Shown here in pieces: positions 55,500 to 64,000 of a stretch of DNA of 64,000 nt. The stretch covers positions 67,180,714 through 67,244,713 of the forward strand of contig CP154954.1 of NCBI GenBank assembly GCA_039621445.1. Reading direction: 5' to 3'. This DNA is from Euglena gracilis (Eukaryota > Euglenida > Euglenophyceae > Euglenales). Within the stretch, counting starts at the first letter, position 1, and the number at the start of each line of letters is the position of its first letter. The notes under the pieces are model-generated. The model ran no database searches and was not told the origin of the DNA. It worked only from the letters and a program-made list of their open reading frames with translations. Position numbers and translations under genes: made by a program.

Positions 55500-56330
55500 T
55501 GATTAATACAAAGAAACCTTGTCGGACCTACTGAAAGAGTCCTCCATTCATAAAAAATTATTTTCTAAGAAAAATGTTTGTAGTGACGTGTTGTGCCAGA
55601 TTTTTTTAAAACTTGCCTTGTTGTCAAAAATAAATATCTGCTTTCTCTGCAACTTTCATCTTGCACCCATGCACAGGTCCCGGGACAACTGGGTTCAACA
55701 AACGGACAGTGCCCGCCTCATTGAAAACAAATGTCTTCATTGAGGCGCCCACGACGCAAACCAAAATGCCTTCGAACAGGCATTGAGGAAAAAAAAAACT
55801 GAGGGAAGAGTGAAGAAAAGAAGCCGGGCAGCAGTGTGCCAGTCCTCACCCTAACTCTATTCCTGAAAAATAAGCACGCCCTCCCCGAATCCGGCCCCGA
55901 CGGCCCGATTTCGGCGCATTTCCCCGGTGCCGCTGGACTGAAAATTCGGAAAAGATGGGCGGCTGAAAAGAAAAAACCAGGCGGCCCAGACGCCCTCCTT
56001 CCCCCTGGAGCACCCTAATAGCCCCGGGGGGGGGGGGGGTTAAGATGGTCCGTTCCACTGCAATGTGCACACACAATTGCACTCTATGGCCCTCTATGTG
56101 AGATTTTGGCATGCGAACACAGGATCATTCAACATACGACACAACAAAAAAAACGGCCAACATTTTCAAGTTCCAGAAAAAGTGGCCAACATTTACAGGT
56201 CCAGTGGCACGTTCGGTGGCCAGAGTTTTGGGCTTGGTGGCCATCATTCTGGGCAATGAGGCAAACATTTTTTGGTAAGGTGGCCATCATTCTAGGCTAC
56301 GTGGCCATCATTTTCGCGTGTTAGCTGTAA
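55500..56330. other. No gene recognised
   Basis: A short Leu/Cys-rich plus frame at 55519-55743 and homopolymers around 56025. The end is the GGTGGCCATCATT repeat series. Confidence 0.35.
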
Positions 56331-56334
56331 ACCC

Positions 56335-56715
56335 CCCCCTGAAAGAAAACTTCGGATGGGGTGGAGGGGGGAGTTTTCTGCCTCTCGTGAGAGTCATGGC
56401 CAGTTTCCCCCCTAGGACCCCCCCAGGACCCACCGGGGGGCGGTACCCACTTTAGAATAACCTGAACTTGTGCTGCAAAATTTCTGCCAAAAAATGCGGG
56501 ACCAACCAAGGACCCCCCACAGCACCCCCCCAGGACCCCCCCAGCACCCTCCGAAGGACCCCCCCCAGGACCCCCCCCCAGGACCCCCCAGGACATGGTC
56601 CTGGAGGGGAGAACTGGCCATAAGTGCATTTCTGGGTGATTTGGGGCCGCCACAGACCATTTTTATGCCCACCGACCACCCACCGACCACCCACCGACCA
56701 GGGGGGGGGGCTTAA
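56335..56715. repeat. Dispersed repeat shared with 53590-54035
   Basis: TTCGGATGGGGTGGAGGG, CTGCCTCTCGTGAG, GGTGATTTGGG and GCCACAGACCATTTTTATG blocks match. The GGACCCCCC-rich middle is private to this copy. Confidence 0.55.
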
Positions 56716-56882
56716 AAATGCAAAAGGGGGGGGGGTAGTGCAAAAAAATGGTGGTCGGCCCGACCTGGTCGGCCCGACCTCCACAGGTCGGTCGACCACC
56801 TCCACAGGTCGGGCCGACCATGGTCGGCCCGACCATGGTCGGGCCGACCTCCACAGCGACCACCTCCGGAAATCCGCACAGG
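56700..56882. mobile_element. GGTCGGGCCGACC element, copy 3, inverted
   Basis: G run, CTTAAAAATGC, G run, TAGTGC, then GGTCGGCCCGACC palindromes and CTCCGGAAATCCGCA. Opposite orientation to copies 1 and 2. Confidence 0.7.
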
Positions 56883-57049
56883 TTGTATCGCGTGTGCACC
56901 GTGAATATTTTCCGGATTGAATTTTTTTCTCTTTTCGTTCCCATAATTGGGCAGTGTTTTATTCGAATATCAGGGGGAGGGGAACGCCGTTTTATATAAA
57001 AATCGTGGGCATAACCCGTATACAGGCCGTATAACGGGTCAAGGGCAGT

Positions 57050-57980
57050 TCCCAACATGATCTTGGAATTGTTGCATTTTTTTCTGTCACTTTTATGGCT
57101 ATTTTCTCAACCAACCTCTTTTGCCCATGCTTCAAAGGTCAATACAAAACCGAGGAAAGGGGGGGTTGCATGTGTGTGGTGTTTTTTTTTGAGTTTTTCC
57201 GTTGCCGGCGACTTGGCGCTTGATTCGGCCGGTTTTTTTTAAAAAAAAACGGTTTTTTTTGCTGTTTTTTTTTCTTCAAAAATACACGTTTTTTGTTTTT
57301 TTAAAAAAAAACAAAAAAAACGCCAGCTCTGATAATTAGTAAAATAATAAAGGTATTTGGTCAAAATGGATTAGCTGGTACATAGGGGCGATGGCAGTAC
57401 AGTTGGGGTTTTTTGGGGACCCTCCCTTCCCCCCCCCCCCTGTACAGTTGGGATTTTTGGGACCCCCCCCCCCCTAGTGCCGAACGGTCAGAGACAGATG
57501 GCCTTTTTGGACCAAAAATGGCCTTTTTGGACCAAAAAAAGGCCATAAAAATTTTTTCCGGCGCCTTCGGCGCCGGTTTTTGGCCAATTTTTGAGGGGGG
57601 GGGGTTGGCAGTACAGTTGGGACCCCAGGACCCTCCCCCCCCCCTGTGTTGAGACAGTACAGCAAAAAGTGCCAAAAAATGCAAAAAAAATCAGACCTCG
57701 GGACCCCCCCTCCCCCCCCCTGCCAAAGCCCCATAATTACTGTACATATTAATATACCCACTTTAGTATATATTATAATGATACATATAATTTGACCTGG
57801 TGTAGCATTTAATGAATAATACCTACTCACCATTTGTATTATATTATTTATGGATTAATATTGTGTTACTCAAAAAGGTGGAATGGAGCAAAGAAAACTC
57901 CAAGGGTGAAAATAGTCGACTATTTGTCGGACAGGGGAGACTAATCGGTTTTATTCGTTCACGAGGTTGAACGAACACTA
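57050..57980. other. A/T- and C/G-run-rich region, no gene recognised
   Basis: Hairpin-forming TTTTTTAAAAAA blocks at 57230-57325 resemble family 3 hAT interiors but lack the ends. GGCGCCTTCGGCGCC is at about 57560. Confidence 0.4.
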
Positions 57981-57991
57981 TTCTACCAACC

Positions 57992-58267
57992 TTAGCTGGG
58001 GGGAACAATCAACGGCCAATCAACATCGAACGATGGCTGGCCTCGTACAATCAACCAAAGACAACAACCAACCCTGCACCAAAGCCAGGATGACTGAACA
58101 GATGTCACCACTCCTGTCTTAAAACACTCCTCACACACATAATGAAATCCCTTCTCCATGCCACACTTACACACATAAGTGCGGCAGGCTGGTGCGTCGC
58201 CAGCACATACCATTGGTACGAAAGAAGTGTGAGCCATTGTGCACAAGCTGTTGGAGTGGACATTCAA
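57992..58267 (-). other. Cysteine-rich open frame, 91 codons
   Basis: Residues about 19-50 read as C-x6-C-x4-CKC-x5-H-x2-CEECF, a plausible zinc-binding cluster like those at the C-termini of some transposases. The rest is unremarkable. Too short to assign. Confidence 0.35.
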
Positions 58268-58289
58268 AAATTACTTTAATAAACTTTAA

Positions 58290-58502
58290 TAAACCCCTTT
58301 TATCTGCCAACCCCTTTTCGGGTGCAAGTCGACCTAACCCTATCCCTTTCATTAACAAAATAAACCCCTTTTATCCGCCAACCCCTTTTCGGGTGCAAAT
58401 CGACCTAACCCTATCCCTTTCATTAACAAAATAAACCCCTTTTATCTGCCAACCCCTTTTCGGGTGCAAGTCGACCTAACCCTATCCCTTTCATTAACAA
58501 AA
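58290..58502 (+). repeat. Tandem repeat, 71 bp x 3
   Basis: Three units of TAAACCCCTTTTATCTGCC...GTCGACCTAACCCTATCCC starting at 58290, 58361 and 58432, nearly identical. Single diverged copies lie at about 50690-50790 and 58890-58930. Each unit carries a CCTAACCCTA telomere-like core. Confidence 0.95.
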
Positions 58503-58518
58503 TAAACCCCTTTTAGGC

Positions 58519-58744
58519 ACTTGTCTGTTATCGCACGACATACCCCCCCTTTTGGTTATCGCACGACACCTTATTTTTAGTCCTATGGGGTTATTTAAGG
58601 AGTAGGGTTAGGTGCGCACAGGCCATGTAGCGCAACATGGCCTGTGCGCACCTAACCCTACTCCTTCAATAACCCCATATTAACCCAAAAAAAAGGCGTC
58701 GTGCGATAACCAAAAGGGGGTATGTCGTGCGATAACAGACAAGT
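58519..58744. repeat. Foldback element of 226 bp with telomere-like arm tips
   Basis: ACTTGTCTGTTATCGCACGA at the left and its complement at the right. The inner arms contain GGAGTAGGGTTAGGTGCGCA and a central GGCCATGTAGCGCAACATGGCC hairpin. Pairing is interrupted only by short bulges. Confidence 0.9.
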
Positions 58745-58752
58745 ACCCCCCT

Positions 58753-58880
58753 TGAAACCGTGTTTGGGCAGATTTCGAGACTTTAAAAGTCTTAAATCTT
58801 CGCCCAAAACACGGTTTCAAACAAGAACAGTGTTTTGGGCCAAGGTTTTAGGGGGGCCCAGGGGCGACCGCGGCGACAGT
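58753..58880. repeat. Hairpin related to the 39549 foldback, inverted
   Basis: TTGAAACCGTGTTTGGGC pairs with GCCCAAAACACGGTTTCAA around TTTAAAAGTCTT. Then TTTTAGGGGGGCCCAGGGGC and CCGCGGCG follow, as in 39549-39683 reversed. Confidence 0.65.
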
Positions 58881-58929
58881 TCTTGACACATTATCTGCCA
58901 ACCCCTTTTCGGGTGCAAGTTGATCTCGT

Positions 58930-59112
58930 CTTTTGGAAACCCGGGGGGGGGGGGGCTGAAATTTCCAAAGGGGGGGTAATGCAGATTTCTGGGGGTGATA
59001 CCGACCTGGTCGGTATCACCCCCAGGGGTAGTTACCGACCTGGTCGGCCCGACCAGGTGGTCGGGCCGACCACGTCGGCATCACCCCCAGTGGTCACCCC
59101 CAGGAATCCGCC
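58930..59112. mobile_element. GGTCGGGCCGACC element, copy 4, inverted
   Basis: G run, CTGAAATTTCC, G run, TAATGCAGATTTCTGGGGGTG, then GGTCGGTATC and GGTCGGGCCGACC palindromes and CACCCCCAGGAATCCGC. The inverted ends are clear. Confidence 0.75.
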
Positions 59113-59114
59113 CG

Positions 59115-59800
59115 GGGCCGATTTGGCCAGAAATTGGGGGTTTTTGTGCAACAATTTCCATTTGGCCAAATTTGAGGGATTTCTGAAATAGAATACCATG
59201 CAGCACGGCTGAAATCTAAGGCCATTGCTGAAAGCCCTTGAGAAGGGCTATCGATCAAGGGGCAGCATATCAGGTGAAAAGTGTATTTGGAATTTGCGAA
59301 AAGCGTCGGACGGAACATGCGATCGGCGATTTTCAGGGCGCTGTGCAGTGTGGCTGAGTTTTGAGGGTACCAAGCGAAAGGTCTTGGGGAGAGCTTTCGA
59401 TTGATATGCATAGCACCTGAGGTGTGAGATTTCACAAATTAAGATGTCAAATTTTGGAATACACGATCGCTGAAAATAAGCGCATTATTGCGGAATTCTG
59501 TGGCCATCTGTCAAAAGCCCTTGAGAAGAGCTTTCGATTGATGGGTAACATGGTATCAGACATGTGAAAACTTCAATCGGCCTATCGGCATCGCCATTCT
59601 CCCAAAGGAGGTCAAAAATGCTCAAAAATGGGTATTTAGGGCGAAATTGGCCGTGATTCCTTGAACGCCGGTTCGGGCGTGAAGCCAGAGCCCCTCATCC
59701 ACGGTTTCAACAACTGTGTTCAGAACGCCGGTTCGTGCGTGAAGCCGTGTTTCACGCCCGAACCGGCGTTCTGAACACAGTTTTTGTATCAGATACAAAT
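59115..59800 (-). repeat. Dispersed 0.67 kb repeat, second copy
   Basis: Reverse-complement counterpart of 44515-45180 with moderate divergence. It ends in the GAACGCCGGTTCGGGCGTGA and ACACAGTTTTTGTATC hairpin. In both places a GGTCGGGCCGACC element is close by. Confidence 0.85.
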
Positions 59801-59804
59801 ATTG

Positions 59805-60760
59805 GCGTGACCGGACGTGACTTGGTCGTGGGGGGATGAGGATTTTGACTCGCTATGCTGACATCACTCCCAAAAATACCCACAAATTCCCACAAGTTAG
59901 GGAATCAAAAAAAATTTTGACATCAATTTGTTGGGAATCAACAACCCCAAGTGTCAAAATTTCAACCCACAAAATTAAGAATTTACCCAAATCTGCCATC
60001 AAATAGGCATTATGGGTGAAAAAAATGTGATTGCGATATTTGCACTGTTGCACCCCCCCATACGATATTTTTTGATGCTACAGCCAGAAACCTTTTTCCA
60101 GCCGGCCAGCTGGACCCCCCCATAGGTGTAGAAGTAGGGGGGGGGGGGCGCCCTCCCCCCGAGACTGGAAAGAAAACGCTTTTTGAAAAGTGTGTAAATT
60201 GTGCCCCCCCCCCCATTTCTCATCCCTAGTTGGGACAAAAATTTCTGACAAGGTTGCTGATTTGACGCTGAATTTTTGCATGGCTGGAACAAAGGTGATG
60301 GCTGGACACCCCCCCCCCCAGTTCAGGGAACCCGAAAACAGGCAAAACACCCAAATCCAGCTGCAGTGCATTTCATCCGCCAAATGTTTGAGGTGATAAT
60401 CCCAAAAAAACAACCTCAAAAATGCCAATTTTCGCCACTTTTACACCTCTTCAAAAAAATTCGACACATCTTTTTTCACACCATCCCAGCTTTGCCAGGC
60501 TGGAAAAACAGCGCGTCGTGGCGTGTGCTGAGGGGGGTCCATATGGGCCCCTGGGGGGTCCAGCCAGCCAGCACCTTTTTTCAAGCCCCCCCCCCCCCAG
60601 GGTCGAGTGGTAAAGGGGGAGACGGGGAGAGCATGGGCAGTTTGAAGTTGTGGCGGCATGGTGCGGCCTGGCTTCAGATCAAGATTAAGATTCTCTGAGC
60701 ACTTTGGGCATAAGGGTAGGGTCTTTAAATAACAAATCCCTTGTGTTGCCAAGAGTGGGC
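59805..60760. other. No gene recognised
   Basis: AT-rich CAAAATTAAGAATT repeats near 59900-60000 and homopolymer-rich sequence after 60100. Plus and minus frames of 110-140 codons conflict and lack motifs. Confidence 0.35.
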
Positions 60761-60764
60761 GCTT

Positions 60765-60808
60765 TTTTGGTCCCATGGTGCCTGGAGGGTGGCCACTTTG
60801 AGCCTTGC
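60765..60808. repeat. Fragment of the CCCCTCAAAGTGG repeat
   Basis: GGTCCCATGGTGCCTGGAGG and GTGGCCACTTTGAG match 39297-39332. Confidence 0.6.
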
Positions 60809-60809
60809 A

Positions 60810-61950
60810 TTGGATGTGGGGGGTGTTTCCCCGTGACCCCCAACCCCTGCGACCCCCCCCCCTGATGAAGCCAATTTGAGCTTCCGAAAGGTTCCATTAA
60901 TTGCGGATTTCTGGACACACAAGGAAGCCCGACCTGAACAGAGAGTCAGGGGTGATTTCCGAAATTTGGAACAATTCAAAAAATACTTCACACCGGCAAC
61001 TCCAAACCTCAACCCAGAGTTTTACCCAACGGCCAGGCATTCACCCCAAAATCTCGGGGTGGGTGGAAGAAAACCAACACACTTTATACCCTGCAGGTGT
61101 GGGGCTGACAAAAAAATGTCATCCGTTCATCCCAAAATGGCCATTTCAGCACCGATGGCTGGAGGCATGGGGCTGACAATGATGGAATGTCATCTTTTTT
61201 CACTTCAAAATGTTCATTTCAACTTTTGATGAAAAGTACTTGTCAAATCGTGCCGACTGAAGGACAGAAACGTGTTGATAAATTCAACCTTCCCCCCCCC
61301 CCCCGGCTTGGGACGCGGTGGGGTGTGGCCAGGGGGGGGGGGGGCGGCCAAACCCCCCAAACGTGCCACCTTGACGAATCCAAATCTGTAGGCATTTTCC
61401 TTTGAATGGCCAAATGTGCCCAGCCAGACATCTGGGAGGGGGGGACGAAGGGGGGAGGGGGGATGAATGATAAAGTTATGAGGTTAACGTAATTTTGACT
61501 GAAGATTCGCATGAGTAGCCTGGACTTCAGGGGGTTGAATTCTTTGTTTTGCAAAGTTTGCTCTTCCTTCCGAAAATAACAATTTTAATGCCACGGGTAT
61601 GGCTTTTTTCAAACGGAATTACTCCATCCCTTCATGTCACATATGAAATTCACTCCAGCTTTTCAGGACATGAGGACATGGAAGACGCGGGTATTTCGCG
61701 CGAATTGAAATGGCGATTCCGAAAGAGATCTGCACACATCCGCGCAACAAGCCTGCCAAGAAAAGCGCAACAAGCCTGCCAACTACCTCCCTCCATCCTG
61801 CACCTGCCACTGAACTCACCCCTCTTCCCTGCCTTCTCCTTTACCTCGGTCAGACTGCCGCTTCTGTATATAGCTTACTCCCCTGAACTCGCAAATCCAG
61901 TAGGCTGTGTTACTGGTTGGTGGACTCTGTTCGCCCCACCACCGTTCGTG
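60810..61950. other. No gene recognised
   Basis: A 193-codon plus frame (61549-62130) and several shorter frames. Composition is not convincing and no motif was found. Confidence 0.35.
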
Positions 61951-61957
61951 GGAACTG

Positions 61958-62428
61958 TTACCTTGGAATCCCCCCCCCAAAGATCTGCAACACTCCGCAA
62001 TCTAACCCCCAACCGGTGGCCAAGGAACGCTGTGGTCCACCCGGCCCGGCCTGGCCTTTTATCCTATGTGAAGATGATGATTTTTCTGGCACTGGCCCAT
62101 TGGCCCCCCCAAGGCCACCAGCAGATTTAACAGCTACTGCCAGTTGTTGCATTTTCTGCTTGGTTCTGTTTTGTGCCCTGTCCCATCTTTCGCAGGGCAT
62201 TTTTCCCAGCGACATCTGTCGGTTGGAAGGCCAGTCCCAAAGAGTTTTTTTTTTTGCGGGGAGATCAGTAATGTCAAAATCGGGGATCGCCAATGGCATC
62301 TCCCCCGGGGCATCTCTCCCGTGGGCATCCTTCACCAGGCGGGCTTGCCCGGATAACTCCACTGAGACAATGGGTCCATCTAACTGGAAACTGTGCCCCC
62401 ATCCCAGTAACACGGTATCCAAAGGCAA
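61958..62428 (-). other. Protein-like open frame, 156 codons, unknown
   Basis: Balanced composition with PDFDITDLP and a Lys/Arg/Gln-rich segment. The downstream end becomes Gly/Pro-rich. A 242-codon plus frame overlaps it, so strand choice is uncertain. Confidence 0.3.
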
Positions 62429-62771
62429 GCATCCCCAAGGGGGACCAACCCAACAGTGGCATGTCTCAGAAATCCCTTCCCTGCAACACTGGGTTTATCA
62501 AAGTCCCGGGGAAGTCCTGTGCGGAAGGGCAAGGTCCCAGTGGCCTTTTGCCTACAACTGGTCGTGTGACCTGGCGCACGACGAGGTTAGGCAAGGGTGG
62601 GGGGGAGGCTGTGGACCCTCCTCACCCGGTGAAGTTCACCAATGAACTTCACCGTTTTGATGGTTGGGGGAAATTTTGATGTGTGAAATTTCGCTCTGGA
62701 CCTGGTCAGAACTTCTGAAAAGAATTTCCAAAAATGTCATTTTGGACTGTTTTTTTTATCCAAAAAAGTGC

Positions 62772-62898
62772 TCCCTCCTCCTCCTCCTCCTCCTCCCCCT
62801 CCTCCTCCTCCTCCTCCTCCTCCTCCTCCTCCTCCTCCTCCTCCTCCTCCTCCTCCTCCTCCTCCTCCTCCTCCTCCTCCTCCTCCTCCTCCTCCTCG
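62772..62898. repeat. (TCC)n microsatellite
   Basis: About 42 trinucleotide units with one CCCC interruption near 62795. Poly-Ser, poly-Glu and poly-Gly frames across it are artefacts. Confidence 0.98.
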
Positions 62899-62969
62899 GC
62901 AATTTTTGGGGAATTTCGAGAATGAGAACACCACTTAGTGTGGCTGAAATTTGCGGATTGCCCTTGGAG

Positions 62970-63110
62970 GCTTGGTAGTCCACTTCGGGACCCCCCCTCT
63001 GGTGCCGAGGTCTGGTGCCGAAGGCGCCAATTTTGTTTGAAAACGTACCTTGATCGGTGTGCGCCCGTTGTTCCGTTTTTCCTGTTTTCAGAAGTTTTCA
63101 ATCAATGGGC
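62970..63110. repeat. Dispersed repeat related to 38710-38930
   Basis: GGTAGTCCACTTCGGGACC, a GGTGCCGAAGGCGCC hairpin, and CGTTGTTCCGTTTTTCCTG blocks match that region in inverted order. Confidence 0.5.
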
Positions 63111-63149
63111 AATATGAAAGGTGAACAGCGGATTGGTGTTTGCGATCAG

Positions 63150-64000
63150 GGTTAAAACATGCGATCTGCGGTTTTCAGACATGTAGGTGAAAAACTGCCA
63201 GAAACTCCCAAAACACCAAAACTCGAACTTTTTGAATCAACCAAATTGCAGCTGACCATTTTTTTGAACTCCCGGCCCCAAAAAAACCCCCCTCCGGAGC
63301 ACCTTATTTGGGGGGATAGTGCCCTCATTGTCGAGTTATGGGAACCTGTCATACCCTCGTTGTCCGTGACAAAGGTGAAAATCCCGATGCATCCTTGCTT
63401 GCATACAGGGGTTGTGCCCCAACGCTGCATGGGATGCTCCCATCTCAATACCAACCAACTGTCCCCAAGCCTTCCCCAATTGCTCCTTCCTCCCTCCGGC
63501 CAACCAACTCCCGTTCCTCGCACGGTACCCTCCCCCCCCCCCCGTTTGCCCCCCCCCCCCTGGTTGGCTAATTGGCCTCCGGGACAAGACCAGCCAATTT
63601 CGGCAAGGCCGCAAAAAAGGGCCCGGAAAACCCCCAAAAATGTCCTTTTTGAAAAATTTAAAATTCGCCGGATAAGAAAAAGTCATCACCAATCCAGTTA
63701 TATATATATGCTTAAAAAATTGACAAAATTTGCACAGGGAAAATTTTTGGGGTAGGGGTCCTCGAGCCCCCCCCCCCTAATTCCCCTCCGTGCACACCCT
63801 GCCGCTCCGTACATAGCCTCACTTAGGGTTGTGCCTGAAAAATAAATGAAAATTTTCATTGAAAAATTTCAATTGAAAAATTGAAAAATATATTTTCTTA
63901 TTTTTTTTCAAACTTGAAAAATATCATTCCCCTTTTTACACATGTTGGGAGCTGAAAGAAGGGTCTGACACAAGACAATTCAAGTCTGGGAAGCTTTTCT
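63150..64000. other. No gene recognised
   Basis: Plus and minus frames of 160-200 codons overlap at 63152-63755. Both are weak and the plus frame is Pro-rich from C runs. The last 200 bp are AT-rich. Confidence 0.35.

Noticed and set aside
61917-62645. 242-codon plus frame as a gene
   Set aside because: Composition is uneven, it conflicts with a better minus frame, and no motif or splice logic supports it.
62706-63101. Poly-Glu, poly-Ser and poly-Gly frames
   Set aside because: Direct translations of the (TCC)n tract.

Overview
The window looks like nuclear DNA of a repeat-rich eukaryote, probably a protist or alga; I cannot name the organism. The reasons are TTAGGG-type telomere-like arrays, short GT-AG introns in the few coding-like pieces, a Ty3/gypsy-like gag and retropepsin, a DDE transposase-like gene in pieces, a 19 kb satellite, and no operons, ribosome binding sites or prokaryotic gene density. 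Long G or C homopolymer runs occur throughout and probably make many local frames unreliable.

Layout. Positions 1-19186 are one satellite array of about 545 bp units in two interleaved subtypes; it runs off the left edge. From 19187 to about 44500 is a mosaic of short non-autonomous DNA transposons, foldback elements and minisatellites with small pieces of coding-like sequence between them. From 44500 to 48530 come an inverted-duplicate repeat, very strong hairpins, a 471-codon open frame and two retrotransposon protein fragments in opposite orientation. From 48585 to 52754, on the minus strand, lies a DDE transposase-like gene in several pieces. Two TTAGGG-type arrays fall between its coding blocks, and a hAT-like element that contains a second copy of itself has inserted at its 5' side. 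From 52800 to the end are more palindrome-based elements, foldbacks, homopolymer-rich DNA, a (TCC)n tract and a few weak open frames.

The best supported discovery is a set of hAT-like miniature elements that can be delimited to the base from the sequence alone. There are three families, each starting CAGG, with terminal inverted repeats and 8-bp target duplications. Two sites are nested: 35154-38029, where one family sits inside another and itself holds a third repeated segment, and 51229-52359, where a family sits inside itself. Other families show TA or TTAA flanks, or have no clear target duplication.

No complete, confidently functional host gene was recognised. Most long open frames are by-products of GC-rich or low-complexity sequence. 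The coding calls given here are fragments supported by recognisable motifs, conserved intron positions or protein-like composition.
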